Below, piece by piece: positions 1 through 9,038 of a stretch of DNA of 64,000 bases (position 1 is the first letter of the stretch; every line of letters starts with the position of its first letter). The notes beneath the pieces are model-generated. The model was given only the letters and a program-made list of their open reading frames with translations. It had not been told where the DNA came from and made no database searches. The DNA lies in NCBI GenBank assembly GCA_035719105.1, contig DASTGN010000003.1:207174-271173 (forward strand). Direction: 5' to 3'. The stretch is from UBA8389 sp035719105. GTDB taxonomy: Bacteria > Bacteroidota > Bacteroidia > Bacteroidales > UBA1402. A program made the position numbers and the translations under genes.

Positions 1-331
1 TTCGGAAGGAACCTACATAACCAAAACCATTCATCAGCACCTTCAATCGATTGGCCTCTGCCAATTTGCCATTAAAATCGGCTTTCGAAAAATCTTGTTG
101 CAGAGAAGGTGAAAAAGAAACTTCTGAGCTTCTATAAATGCCTATGCCTGCAGGATTCAGGCCGATGGCGCTCATATCGCCGCCCAGGGCTCCAAAGGCT
201 CCGGACATGGAAACATAGCGAGCGGTGCCGATAATATCAGTTTGAGACAACCTGAGGGCATCAAATTCAGCTTGCGCAAAAACAGTAAGTCCGCAAACCG
301 ACATGAACACCATTAAAATGTATTTTTTCAT
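1..331 (-). CDS. OmpP1/FadL-like outer membrane protein, N-terminal part (runs off the window)
   Basis: The first 110 codons of a longer gene are present; the rest lies beyond base 1. I translated this stretch directly. It begins with a signal peptide (MKKYILMVFMSVCGLTVFAQ), then a segment reading RLSQTDIIGTARYVSMSGAF followed by GALGGDMSAIGLNPAGIGIY. This Gly/Ala-rich N-terminal pattern ending in NPAG is typical of the Bacteroidetes branch of OmpP1/FadL/TodX-like barrels, often labelled hemin receptor. It would sit in the outer membrane; the ligand is unknown. The gene follows the Tyr/Gly-rich gene at 350-1786 after 18 bases, so they are probably cotranscribed. The family call rests only on the N-terminus. 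Confidence 0.75.
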   Translation of the reverse strand, partial: MKKYILMVFMSVCGLTVFAQAEFDALRLSQTDIIGTARYVSMSGAFGALGGDMSAIGLNPAGIGIYRSSEVSFSPSLQQDFSKADFNGKLAEANRLKVLMNGFGYVGSFR

Positions 332-349
332 ATGAATCCGTATTTATAT

Positions 350-1786
350 TTATCTGCGTCCTCCACCAAAAGAACCACTACTTCCTCTTGAACTGCTCGA
401 ATTAGAACTGGAATTAGAATTTGAATTTGAATTGGAGCTGGAACTGGATCTGGTCGATGGTGTATAGGAAGAGCCTGATGAATTGGAACTGTTGGATGAG
501 TTGTAAGATGGCGTATAGTTTGAATTCGTATTGACTGTTTGACGATATTGAGTAGTTGTTGTCGGAGTCGATCTGACGGAATTTGATGAACCTGGCGTAC
601 TGGTTCTTTCACTTCTGTAATTTCCTGTAGAACTTGGTGCGTTTCGAGTTGTTGTCTGGTACGAACGATTCTGAGTCTGAGTTTGCGTCGAAGGTGTCGT
701 ACTGTTGTAATCGCTACGGCTGGTACCATAATAGGTGGAACTTCTGGTTGTTGGCACAGAACTGCGAATGGCTGAATTCATGCTTTCACGAGTGGTGGTG
801 CTAAATGTTCTGGTCGTACCGGTTGAATTACTTCTGCGGGTTGTACCTGTTTCAACCATTCCTGCCCTGGTTCCAAAATTTGTATTTCTGACAGCGGAAC
901 TTGTACGCGTCGAGCTATTTGTTGGCCGACTGGTACTATATCGTCCAGAACCGACATTGGAAAGGAAGTCTCGTTGATTGTTGGATAAGGTATGACGATT
1001 TCTGGAAAAGGCGTTGCTTCCGAGGTTTCCATAGTTGCCACCTCCATACCAACCGCCACCGTAGCCGTAATAATCGTTGTACCCATAATATCCATAGTAT
1101 CCGCCATAGAATCCACCGTAATAGCCACCATAGCCATATCCATTATAGCCCCACCAAGGATCGTACCAACTACCGTAGCCATACCCATAATAGCCTGAAT
1201 ACCAAGGATCATAATACCCCCAACCAGAATATCTCCATGGGTCGTAATACATACCCCATCTGCTTCCAAAACGATGGTTCCATCCATATCCATAGTACGG
1301 GTACCAATAATTATCATAATAAAAAGGACTCATGAACATATTGGAAGCCCCATCCATATAGTAAACGTTTACGTTGGCGCCATCTTCGATATAAATGCTG
1401 AGATATTCGTCATCCGTAATTTGCTTCGTGAATTTGGGATTGTGAAAACGACGTATACGTTCGGAATATTCAAACGGTTGGCCGTTTTCATCCAATTCGG
1501 TCGTATCATTGTTTTCGGTGTACGTAGCTGTATCATCGGTAGTATTCGGCCGACGATTGTATTCGTCTACATTGCGCAATTCGTAGGTCTTTAGGGTACC
1601 GGTGTTGTCATATACCCGCACCTGATCGTTTTGAACCGGTTCACTTACTTCCTTTTGAGGATGTGTCTTGGCTTCCGCTTTCGCCGTTTTAGGATTGTAA
1701 TACAGGTCATCCTCGAAGTTTTGAGCCTGAGCGAGTCCCGTCAGCATCAATGCCAGGGTCATCAGTATCATCCATTTCGTTTTCAT
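350..1786 (-). CDS. Secreted Tyr/Gly-rich and Ser/Asn-rich hypothetical protein
   Basis: 478 residues with no enzyme motif that I recognise. A signal peptide (about residues 1-21, ending AQA) is followed by a charged region (20-120). A strikingly aromatic Tyr/Gly/Trp block (about 145-260, repeated YGYG and YYGGY patterns) comes next. A long Ser/Thr/Asn/Arg-rich low-complexity tail ends in a run of Ser/Asn and GGGRR. It looks like an exported structural or envelope-associated protein. It lies directly upstream of the OmpP1-like gene and is first in that transcription unit, behind a good TAnnTTTG promoter. Function unknown; the reading frame is secure because of the signal peptide and the long open frame. 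Confidence 0.8.
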   Translation of the reverse strand: MKTKWMILMTLALMLTGLAQAQNFEDDLYYNPKTAKAEAKTHPQKEVSEPVQNDQVRVYDNTGTLKTYELRNVDEYNRRPNTTDDTATYTENNDTTELDENGQPFEYSERIRRFHNPKFTKQITDDEYLSIYIEDGANVNVYYMDGASNMFMSPFYYDNYWYPYYGYGWNHRFGSRWGMYYDPWRYSGWGYYDPWYSGYYGYGYGSWYDPWWGYNGYGYGGYYGGFYGGYYGYYGYNDYYGYGGGWYGGGNYGNLGSNAFSRNRHTLSNNQRDFLSNVGSGRYSTSRPTNSSTRTSSAVRNTNFGTRAGMVETGTTRRSNSTGTTRTFSTTTRESMNSAIRSSVPTTRSSTYYGTSRSDYNSTTPSTQTQTQNRSYQTTTRNAPSSTGNYRSERTSTPGSSNSVRSTPTTTTQYRQTVNTNSNYTPSYNSSNSSNSSGSSYTPSTRSSSSSNSNSNSNSSSNSSSSRGSSGSFGGGRR

Positions 1787-1868
1787 AATGCGGGTGTTTT
1801 AATGTTATTTCAGAATAAAAGGCGTATTTTTGTGTACTGCCGTAGCATTTGCCTAAAATCCTTTAATA

Positions 1869-1876
1869 CAAAGATA
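1869..1876 (-). promoter_or_regulatory. Bacteroidetes -7 element for the Tyr/Gly-rich gene
   Basis: Read on the minus strand this is TATCTTTG, a perfect TAnnTTTG. It lies about 80 bases upstream of the start at 1786, in the divergent spacer shared with prmA. No clear -33 TTG lies at the usual spacing. Confidence 0.5.
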
Positions 1877-1926
1877 CTTTTTTTGTAAAAACGTTTACTG
1901 CAATAACCGAATTTAACAGACCAAAC

Positions 1927-2769
1927 ATGGATTATATTGAATTTCACATCAAAATTACCCCAATCAACACCATTATCAACGATTTACTTGCTGTCGACTT
2001 GGCCGAAATCGGTTTTGAAAGTTTCAGTGAAACGGAAGATGGCATGCTGGCTTATGTTTCATCAGCCCTTTACAATAAAGAAGCAATAAGAAAAACGATA
2101 CCTGCCGAAATGTATGGCTCCATCTTGGAATTCTTTGAAAAAGATATTCCTGGTCAAAATTGGAACGAAACTTGGGAAAAGAATTACTTCCAACCCATTG
2201 TGATCGGAAAAGATTGTGTTATTCACAGTTCCTTTCACACCAATATTCCTGAAGCCGAATTTGACATACTCATTGACCCGAAAATGGCTTTCGGAACCGG
2301 TCATCACGAAACGACCAGTTTGATGCTCGAGGAATTGCTCAAACTCGATGTGAAAAACAAATCATTTCTGGACATGGGTTGCGGAACGGCCGTGTTGGCC
2401 ATCCTTGCCTCAATGAAGGGTGCTGTTCACGTATTGGGCATTGACATTGACCAATGGGCAACGAACAATGCGCTGGAAAACATTCAAATGAACAACACCT
2501 CGTCCATCGAAATACTTACCGGCGGTGCTGAATTATTGGAGCATACGCGTTCGTTCGATGTTATTTTCGCAAACATCAACCGCAATATTTTATTAGCCGA
2601 TATGGCAGCATACACTGCCAAAATGCATACTGGTTCCCTCCTATTTATGAGTGGCTTCTATCAAACCGATATTCCTGTCATTCGCCAAATGGCCGAAAGT
2701 TTGGGCTTGACTTACCATGGTCACTCGATGAAAAACAACTGGGTTGCCGTTCGTTTCGAAAAAAAATAA
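1927..2769 (+). CDS. prmA: Ribosomal protein L11 methyltransferase PrmA
   Basis: 280 residues, the usual length for Bacteroidetes PrmA. It transfers methyl groups from S-adenosylmethionine to ribosomal protein L11 in the cytoplasm. The N-terminal substrate-recognition domain occupies about residues 1-110. The catalytic domain starts with the PrmA signature AFGTGHHETT (about 121-130). It continues with the SAM-binding loop LDMGCGTAVLAI, the acidic turn GIDIDQWA and the motif FANINRNILL in the N-P-P-Y position of the family. The gene begins a short plus-strand unit with the GH2 gene 21 bases downstream, though the two functions are unrelated. Divergent from the Tyr/Gly-rich gene. Confidence 0.95.
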   Translation: MDYIEFHIKITPINTIINDLLAVDLAEIGFESFSETEDGMLAYVSSALYNKEAIRKTIPAEMYGSILEFFEKDIPGQNWNETWEKNYFQPIVIGKDCVIHSSFHTNIPEAEFDILIDPKMAFGTGHHETTSLMLEELLKLDVKNKSFLDMGCGTAVLAILASMKGAVHVLGIDIDQWATNNALENIQMNNTSSIEILTGGAELLEHTRSFDVIFANINRNILLADMAAYTAKMHTGSLLFMSGFYQTDIPVIRQMAESLGLTYHGHSMKNNWVAVRFEKK

Positions 2770-2790
2770 ATAACATTATCCTGAAATCTC

Positions 2791-5256
2791 ATGCATCTGA
2801 AATCTAGAAAAAACACCCTTGCTCCTTTTTTACTATCCTTATTATTGACTTCGCTACCTCTATCAGTTAAATCCCAAAACATCTCAAAGCTAGAACCAGT
2901 TGTTCGGGTCAAAGAATGCTTTGATGCTGACTGGCAATTTCATAAGGGGGATATTGTTTTTAAAAGAGCGATCAAGGCCGGTAAACAAGGAGGTCTTACC
3001 GATACCAATGTCAAGGTGGTGACAGGTGAAGAAACACTTATAGCCTATACCGATAAAAATAAAACCGCTGCTTTCAAGCCAAGCGACTGGCAGGCAATAA
3101 CGCTTCCGCACGACTGGATGGTCGAACAAGCTTTTGTAAACGACAATAGCATAGGAAGTCGGGCTGGATCCAATGGTTATTTGCCTGGTGGCATCGGGTT
3201 TTACAGAAAAGAATTTGAAATACCTGAAACCGACAAAGGGAGTGTCATTTCGCTAGAATTTGACGGAATTTTCAGAAACAGTACCGTATGGGTAAACGGA
3301 CACTTGATGGGCAATCATTTAAGTGGTTATGTGCCCTCCTGGTATGATTTATCCACCGTTTTGCGTTACGGCAAAGAAGGCAAAAACGTTGTTCTTGTCA
3401 AGGTTGATGCCACGGATTTCGAAGGTTGGTGGTACGAAGGGGCTGGTATATATAGACATGCTTGGTTGACCAAGACCAACAAACTGCATGTGGCACGCTT
3501 TGGCACCTTTGTCAGCACGCCAACCGTTTCTGAGCAAGAAGCTGCCATCCAAATGAAAACAACGCTGAAAAATGAATATCCGATTGAAAAAAACATTCAG
3601 CTGATTTCTAAAATCATCGATAAAAATGGCGTTGTACTCGATACAAAAACGACAGCCCAAACACTGAAACCCTCCAGCCAAATTGAAATGACTCAAAATG
3701 GAACGATTCAAAAACCGCTGCTTTGGTCACCAGAATTCCCCAACTTATATCAGGTATTAACGGAAGTTGTTGATAATGGAGTGATTATCGATAGGTATCA
3801 AACGACTTTTGGCGTTCGAACCATCAACTTGACTACCGATGGTTTCTTTCTGAATGGTAAACTTTACCCAATCAAAGGTACAGCCAATCATCAGGATTTC
3901 GCAGGTGTGGGGGTTGCTCTACCAGACAAACTGAATGAATATCGGATAAAATTGTTAAAGGAAATGGGCTGCAATGGCTATCGCTGCGCTCACAATCCTC
4001 CGACACCGGAATTGCTTGATGCCTGCGATCGGCTTGGGATGTTGGTTTTGGACGAAAACCGATTGTTGTCCAATACCGAAGATGGTCTAAAGGATTTGAC
4101 CACATTAATGCACAGAGACCGCAATCATCCCTCCGTTTTTATGTGGAATATGGAAAACGAGGAGTCGTTGGAAGGTACCGAAATGGGTGCACGCATTCTT
4201 GAAAAAATGGTTGAAGTCGCTCACGGAATCGACCCAACCCGACTTACAACCGCAGCCATGAATCACGGTTGGAATGATGGTGGATACAGTGACAAAGTGG
4301 ATGTGGTAGGTTATAATTATGGTCAACGTGGATCGAGGTATATCAAAGACCATGAGCAATTTCCAAAACGAAAGATGCTCGTGACGGAATCTACCAGTTA
4401 TGTGTCCACTCGCGGCGAATACGAGGACGATGCTGTAAAATGCTACGTTTCAAATCTCGGGAAAGGTATCAGTTGGGGTTGTAATCCCGGCAAAGATTGG
4501 GAGCAAATCGTTCAAAACCCCTTTTTGAGCGGCACCTTTGCATGGACCGGTTTCGATTATCGTGGTGAACCAACGCCGTATCAATGGCCCAATGTGACGT
4601 CTCATTTTGGCATCATGGATTTGTGCGGTTTCCCAAAAGATGGCTATTATGCATACAAAGCTGCTTGGACCTCTGTTCCAGTTGTTCACGTCTTTCCTCA
4701 TTGGACCTTGCCGGGCAAAGAAGGGAAAAGCATATTGATGCGTGCATACAGCAATTGCGAAGAAGTGGAATTGTTTGTAAACGGTAAAAGTGCGGGTAAG
4801 AAAACTGTAATACCCTATAATGCAACCGATTGGACAGTTATTTACAAACCTGGCAAAGTTGAAATAAAAGGGTATAACCAAGGAAAAGTTGCCACTAAGG
4901 AAGTGGTTGAAACGACCTCCGCGCCAGCCCAACTTGCTCTAAGCAGTGATACCTATACCTTAAAAGCAGATGGATGTGATGTTGCTGTAGTCAGAATTGC
5001 AATCAAGGACGCCAAAGGTCGGATTGTTCCCATTGCCAACAACTTAGTGACCTTTTCGATTGATGGTCCAGGTAAAATTATCGGTACCGGAAATGGTAAT
5101 CCAAGCAGTCACGAACCGGATAAAGCCAGTCAACGTTTAGCTTTCAATGGCTATTGCATGGTGTTGATTCAAAGCAATAAAACAGCCGGCAAAATCTTAC
5201 TTAAGGCTTCATCAGAGAATTTAAAAGGTTCAGAAATCAGTATCGAAGCCCAATAA
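2791..5256 (+). CDS. Glycoside hydrolase family 2, beta-galactosidase-like, secreted
   Basis: 821 residues with a signal peptide (about 1-28). The layout is GH2 sugar-binding (from about 40, with LPHDWMVEQAF), immunoglobulin-like, then TIM barrel with the signature GCNGYRCAHNPPTPELLDAC. The acid/base is predicted to be E457 in WNMENEE and the nucleophile E533 in VTES. The C-terminal part resembles the DUF4982 and GH2 C-terminal Ig-like modules of Bacteroidetes beta-galactosidases. It would release terminal beta-linked sugar, probably galactose, from polysaccharides in the periplasm or outside. No SusC/SusD genes are nearby, so substrate cannot be inferred from context. Beta-glucuronidase or beta-mannosidase activity is less likely but possible. 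Confidence 0.85.
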   Translation: MHLKSRKNTLAPFLLSLLLTSLPLSVKSQNISKLEPVVRVKECFDADWQFHKGDIVFKRAIKAGKQGGLTDTNVKVVTGEETLIAYTDKNKTAAFKPSDWQAITLPHDWMVEQAFVNDNSIGSRAGSNGYLPGGIGFYRKEFEIPETDKGSVISLEFDGIFRNSTVWVNGHLMGNHLSGYVPSWYDLSTVLRYGKEGKNVVLVKVDATDFEGWWYEGAGIYRHAWLTKTNKLHVARFGTFVSTPTVSEQEAAIQMKTTLKNEYPIEKNIQLISKIIDKNGVVLDTKTTAQTLKPSSQIEMTQNGTIQKPLLWSPEFPNLYQVLTEVVDNGVIIDRYQTTFGVRTINLTTDGFFLNGKLYPIKGTANHQDFAGVGVALPDKLNEYRIKLLKEMGCNGYRCAHNPPTPELLDACDRLGMLVLDENRLLSNTEDGLKDLTTLMHRDRNHPSVFMWNMENEESLEGTEMGARILEKMVEVAHGIDPTRLTTAAMNHGWNDGGYSDKVDVVGYNYGQRGSRYIKDHEQFPKRKMLVTESTSYVSTRGEYEDDAVKCYVSNLGKGISWGCNPGKDWEQIVQNPFLSGTFAWTGFDYRGEPTPYQWPNVTSHFGIMDLCGFPKDGYYAYKAAWTSVPVVHVFPHWTLPGKEGKSILMRAYSNCEEVELFVNGKSAGKKTVIPYNATDWTVIYKPGKVEIKGYNQGKVATKEVVETTSAPAQLALSSDTYTLKADGCDVAVVRIAIKDAKGRIVPIANNLVTFSIDGPGKIIGTGNGNPSSHEPDKASQRLAFNGYCMVLIQSNKTAGKILLKASSENLKGSEISIEAQ

Positions 5257-5271
5257 GAATCGCATCTCCAC

Positions 5272-5323
5272 AAAAAAACCAGCCCCAAAGCAACTTGAAA
5301 GTTATTTTGGGGCTGGTTTTTTT
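5272..5323. terminator. Bidirectional intrinsic terminator
   Basis: A near-perfect hairpin (AACCAGCCCCAAA pairing with TTTGGGGCTGGTT across the spacer) is flanked by an A-run on the left and a T-run on the right. It therefore terminates both the GH2 gene (plus) and pfp (minus), which converge here. Confidence 0.9.
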
Positions 5324-5335
5324 ATGGAAAGTTTA

Positions 5336-6979
5336 TCATGCCTGTTCCAACACCAGTGTTTTAGTGGGTTGATCGCAAACTTCCGTTGGACCAAAATATT
5401 GAATAGGACCTGGATATACATAATCAGTGTGAATGGCCCATGCAGCACGTTTGGCGGCAAATGCCTTGAAGGGTTTGCCATCCAGTTCAACCAATGCCTT
5501 TTGAATGACAGGCTTCATTTCTCCATGACGGCGTTCCATGTTCATCATCATGGTGATGGGTACTCCTCCTGCTATCCATTCAGCAGCCGGAGCAGTCGTA
5601 TTGCGTACGGAAGACATGTAGCCGGTCTTACCCGAAGCAATGAGCTGTGAGGCAGTATAACCTAAAGAGTAACAATAGTCGGCATCGTAATTGGAAGGAG
5701 CGGCACAACGACCTTCGTAACCAAAGAAGTGTACTTGAGTTGCAAATTTGCCAGCGTATTTACCTGCACTTTTCCATTCATCTAATTTATGGGCAACCAT
5801 TTCGGCCAACATCTTTTCTGTTTCAATGAGGGAAACCTGTACATTACCATGTGGATCACGATCCAAGGTTAATTGTTTGGCAACGCCCTCAGGCAGAGAC
5901 TCATAGATCGCTGAGTTCTCCGGGCTGATCATTTTGATGATGTATTGGCGTTTGTCTCTGTTGCGAATTAAATTGAATTCTTCCTGATGGGAAGCTAAGA
6001 AATCATTCAGTTCAGAAATGAGCTTTTTAATGGAAGGAATAAATTCAATCAGGCCTTCTGGGATCAGCACGGTACCGAAGTTGGCTCCGTTTTCTGCTCG
6101 CTGGGCTACAGCTTTGGCGATACCGGTTACCACGTCATCCAAGGTCAAATTATTTGCTTCGACTTCTTCGGAAATAATGCAATAATTGGGTTGTACTTGC
6201 AGAGCACATTCCAAAGCGATGTGCGAGGCAGAACGGCCCATCAGTTTGATAAAGTGCCAGTATTTACGAGCAGAATTACAGTCGCGTTGGATGTTGCCAA
6301 TGACTTCTGAATAAACCTTGCAAGCCGTATCAAAACCAAAAGAGGCTTCAATCATGCTGTTTTTGAGGTCACCATCAATGGTTTTTGGACAACCGATCAC
6401 TTGAACTCCTGCTTTAATACTTGCATAGTATTCAGCTAATACACAAGCATTTGTATTAGAATCATCACCGCCAATGATAACCAAGGCTTTGATGTCCAAT
6501 GCTTTCAGAATAACGAGTCCCTTATCAAATTGTTCGTGTGTTTCGAGTTTGGTACGACCTGAACCAATAATGTCAAAACCACCGGTGTTGCGGTATTCAT
6601 CGATGATATCAGAAGTCAGCTCCATATAATTGTGATCCACCAGACCTCCAGGGCCAAGAATGAAACCATACAATTTGGAAGCTTTGTTCAAATGTTTGAT
6701 ACCGTCGAAGATTCCAGCAATGACGTTGTGACCACCGGGAGCCTGTCCACCGGAAAGAATGACGCCCACGTTGATGGGTTCAAATGGGACTACTTCATTA
6801 CTGGGTTCAAACGATACCAACGGCATTCCGTAGGTATTGGGGAATAATGCTTTGATGGCATCCTGATCGGCAACCGACTGGGTGGCTTCCCCTTCGCTCA
6901 TTTTAACGTTTCCGGTCAAAGCCTGCGGCATTTTTGGCTGATACGCAGCGCGCGCAATCTGCAAGGCACTTTTTGTCAT
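5336..6979 (-). CDS. pfp: Diphosphate--fructose-6-phosphate 1-phosphotransferase (PPi-PFK)
   Basis: 547 residues, the long PFP type. It phosphorylates fructose 6-phosphate reversibly with pyrophosphate in glycolysis and gluconeogenesis. Visible motifs are GGQAPGGHN (77-85), GGDDS (170-174; the Asp in place of the Gly of ATP enzymes marks PPi use), PKTIDGDLKN (198-207) and LMGRSASHIALE. An in-frame extension to 7051 is possible. I chose the start at 6979 because a -33/-7 promoter lies inside that extension (7039-7070) and the family begins near this Met. It is a single gene, sharing a terminator with the convergent GH2 gene. Confidence 0.95.
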   Translation of the reverse strand: MTKSALQIARAAYQPKMPQALTGNVKMSEGEATQSVADQDAIKALFPNTYGMPLVSFEPSNEVVPFEPINVGVILSGGQAPGGHNVIAGIFDGIKHLNKASKLYGFILGPGGLVDHNYMELTSDIIDEYRNTGGFDIIGSGRTKLETHEQFDKGLVILKALDIKALVIIGGDDSNTNACVLAEYYASIKAGVQVIGCPKTIDGDLKNSMIEASFGFDTACKVYSEVIGNIQRDCNSARKYWHFIKLMGRSASHIALECALQVQPNYCIISEEVEANNLTLDDVVTGIAKAVAQRAENGANFGTVLIPEGLIEFIPSIKKLISELNDFLASHQEEFNLIRNRDKRQYIIKMISPENSAIYESLPEGVAKQLTLDRDPHGNVQVSLIETEKMLAEMVAHKLDEWKSAGKYAGKFATQVHFFGYEGRCAAPSNYDADYCYSLGYTASQLIASGKTGYMSSVRNTTAPAAEWIAGGVPITMMMNMERRHGEMKPVIQKALVELDGKPFKAFAAKRAAWAIHTDYVYPGPIQYFGPTEVCDQPTKTLVLEQA

Positions 6980-7038
6980 AGTGTAATCGTATATTTGATT
7001 GGTTATATGATTGTTCTGAGATATCCTGAAAAACGGTG

Positions 7039-7070
7039 CAAATTTCGTCATTTTTTTTCAAATACTCAAA
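7039..7070 (-). promoter_or_regulatory. Promoter of pfp (-33/-7)
   Basis: On the minus strand, TTTG (7070-7067), 20 bases, then GAAATTTG (7046-7039, seven of eight matches to TAnnTTTG). Transcription would start near 7033, leaving a leader of about 55 bases before the ATG at 6979. Confidence 0.6.
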
Positions 7071-7208
7071 CAAAATGCCTTGCAGGAGTGCCCTTTTTTT
7101 AGTACTATTGCATGGTTTTTCAAATCGGGCAACCATTAGTTTTAAACTGCAACCAATCAACGAGTTAATATAAGGTTACATACAATCTCTCACACAAAAT
7201 CTAGAAAA

Positions 7209-7901
7209 ATGATTTATTCACACGAAGTGCAACAAATGTGTTGCGTACAAAAAGGAGCCAATCATGCGAGTGCTCCGATTCCTGAAGAAGGAAAGTGGGT
7301 AAGAGCCAAAGAAGTGTCAGACATCTCCGGCCTCACGCACGGAGTAGGCTGGTGTGCCCCTCAACAGGGCGCTTGTAAGCTCACCCTCAACGTGAAGGAC
7401 GGTATCATTCAGGAAGCCTTGGTGGAAACCATCGGTTGCTCCGGCATGACCCATTCAGCTGCCATGGCTTCTGAAATCCTTCCCGGCAAGACCATTTTGG
7501 AAGCACTGAATACTGACTTGGTTTGCGATGCCATCAATACAGCCATGCGCGAACTGTTTTTGCAGATCGTATACGGACGTACTCAATCTGCATTTTCTGA
7601 AGGCGGACTGCCCATCGGCGCCGGTTTGGAAGACCTAGGTAAAGGCCTTCGCAGCCAGGTAGGCACCATGTACGGAACCGTTGCCAAAGGCACCCGTTAC
7701 CTTGAAATGGCCGAAGGCTACTGCTCCCGCATGGCTCTCGATGCTGAAGATTTGGTTATTGGTTATGAATTCGTCCACTTAGGCAAATTCATGGATTCAA
7801 TCAAGAAAGGCGTTGATGCCAACGAAGCATTGAAAAAAGCAACCTCGAGCTATGGTCGCTTTGCCGAAGGAGTTAAATACATCGATCCGCGTCACGAATA
7901 A
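7209..7901 (+). CDS. NifU-like iron-sulfur scaffold family protein
   Basis: 230 residues. The N-terminal two thirds resemble the NifU/IscU scaffold fold. There are Cys at 11-12, a Cys in GVGWCAP, another in QGACKLTL and one in ETIGCSGMTHSAAMASEI, the last matching the GC(A/S)xxxxSxS block of IscU/NifU proteins. The C-terminal part is specific to a subfamily of anaerobes. It is followed 18 bases later by the GGGtGRT gene, with which it forms a conserved pair in anaerobic Bacteroidetes and Firmicutes. A role in binding or handing on Fe-S clusters is inferred from the family; the actual client is not known to me. Confidence 0.8.
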   Translation: MIYSHEVQQMCCVQKGANHASAPIPEEGKWVRAKEVSDISGLTHGVGWCAPQQGACKLTLNVKDGIIQEALVETIGCSGMTHSAAMASEILPGKTILEALNTDLVCDAINTAMRELFLQIVYGRTQSAFSEGGLPIGAGLEDLGKGLRSQVGTMYGTVAKGTRYLEMAEGYCSRMALDAEDLVIGYEFVHLGKFMDSIKKGVDANEALKKATSSYGRFAEGVKYIDPRHE

Positions 7902-7903
7902 TA

Positions 7904-7911
7904 TAGGAGGA
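7904..7911 (+). promoter_or_regulatory. Strong Shine-Dalgarno sequence before the GGGtGRT gene
   Basis: ATAGGAGG lies about 8-9 bases ahead of the ATG at 7920. This is unusually close to the consensus for a Bacteroidetes gene, where leaders generally lack a clear SD, and it suggests high translation of the downstream protein. Confidence 0.65.
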
Positions 7912-7919
7912 AACATACA

Positions 7920-8918
7920 ATGGCATTATTTGAAAGCTACGACCGCAGAATCGAAACGATCAACGCGGTATTGAACCAATACGGCATTTCCAGCCTGGAA
8001 GAAGCAAAAACCATTTGCGACGCCAAGGGCATCGACCCTTACAAAATTTGTGAAGAAACTCAACCCATCGCCTTTGAAAATGCGAAATGGGCTTATGTGA
8101 TGGGTGCTGCCATCGCTATTAAAACTGGTGTGACCAATGCTGCCAAAGCTGCTGAAGTCATTGGTATCGGTCTGCAGGCATTTTGCATCAAGGGTTCTGT
8201 CGCCGACGACCGCAAGGTTGGATTGGGTCACGGTAACCTGGCTGCCATGTTGCTTCGCGAAGAAACCAAATGCTTCGCTTTCCTTGCCGGTCACGAATCG
8301 TTTGCTGCCGCTGAAGGCGCCATCAAAATCGCAGAAAAAGCCAACAAAGTTCGCAAAGAACCGCTTCGCGTGATTCTGAACGGTTTGGGCAAGGATGCTG
8401 CTATGATTATTTCCCGCATCAATGGCTTCACCTACGTACAAACTCAATTCGATTACTACACCAGCGACTTGGCTGTAGTTAAAGAAATCCCCTACTCCAC
8501 GGGTCTTCGTTCCAAAGTGAAATGCTATGGTTGCGACGACGTTCGTGAAGGCGTTGCGGTGATGCACAAGGAAGGTGTTGACGTGTCCATCACGGGCAAT
8601 TCCACCAACCCAACCCGTTTCCAACATCCTGTTGCAGGCACTTATAAGAAGGAATGCAACGAATTGGGCAAGAAGTACTTCTCCGTAGCTTCCGGTGGTG
8701 GAACGGGTCGTACCCTGCACCCCGACAACATGGCCGCTGGTCCTGCCTCTTATGGTATGACCGACACCATGGGCCGCATGCACTCCGACGCTCAGTTCGC
8801 CGGTTCATCATCCGTTCCCGCTCACGTGGAAATGATGGGTTTCTTAGGCATGGGCAACAATCCCATGGTTGGTGCAACCGTGGCTGTAGCCGTGGCGGTA
8901 GAAGAAGCTTCGAAGTAA
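7920..8918 (+). CDS. GGGtGRT family protein
   Basis: 332 residues. It carries the motif that names this family, SGGGTGRTLHPDN, near residue 260, plus a conserved CYGCDDVREG segment. The family is common in anaerobes and always, in my recollection, lies next to the NifU-like gene found here 18 bases upstream. No catalytic activity has been firmly assigned. The cysteines and the scaffold-protein partner suggest a metallocluster role, which is inference. Codon use is strongly biased toward frequent codons and the SD is strong, so the product is probably abundant. A hairpin terminator follows immediately. Confidence 0.85.
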   Translation: MALFESYDRRIETINAVLNQYGISSLEEAKTICDAKGIDPYKICEETQPIAFENAKWAYVMGAAIAIKTGVTNAAKAAEVIGIGLQAFCIKGSVADDRKVGLGHGNLAAMLLREETKCFAFLAGHESFAAAEGAIKIAEKANKVRKEPLRVILNGLGKDAAMIISRINGFTYVQTQFDYYTSDLAVVKEIPYSTGLRSKVKCYGCDDVREGVAVMHKEGVDVSITGNSTNPTRFQHPVAGTYKKECNELGKKYFSVASGGGTGRTLHPDNMAAGPASYGMTDTMGRMHSDAQFAGSSSVPAHVEMMGFLGMGNNPMVGATVAVAVAVEEASK

Positions 8919-8935
8919 AGATTTGATTAACTGTT

Positions 8936-8979
8936 AAATAAACCCCTGTGATTGAAATAATTGCAGGGGTTTATTGTTT
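8936..8979 (+). terminator. Intrinsic terminator after the GGGtGRT gene
   Basis: AATAAACCCCTG pairs with CAGGGGTTTATT around a 15-base loop and is followed by a short T-rich stretch. It ends the NifU-like/GGGtGRT operon. Confidence 0.85.
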
Positions 8980-8986
8980 CATCTTC

Positions 8987-9017
8987 TTGCATGCAAAGAC
9001 AAAAAAACCGATATTTG
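8987..9017 (+). promoter_or_regulatory. Promoter of tcdA (-33/-7)
   Basis: TTG (8987-8989), 20 bases, GATATTTG (9010-9017), seven of eight matches to TAnnTTTG. It lies 22 bases before the ATG of tcdA. Confidence 0.55.
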
Positions 9018-9038
9018 CACTTCTAAAAAAACAGACTT

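Noticed and set aside
328..729. Minus-strand frame within the Ser/Asn-rich tail region
   Set aside because: Out of frame with the signal-peptide-bearing gene at 350-1786; Ile/Gln/Arg-rich as expected from a frame shadow of low-complexity DNA.
6980..7051. A 24-codon N-terminal extension of pfp
   Set aside because: The pfp promoter boxes lie inside it and the extension has no similarity to PFP N-termini.
7926..8783. A 285-codon minus-strand gene opposite the GGGtGRT gene
   Set aside because: It is the shadow of a strongly codon-biased real gene; its residues (many His, Gly, Phe) match no family and it has no promoter.
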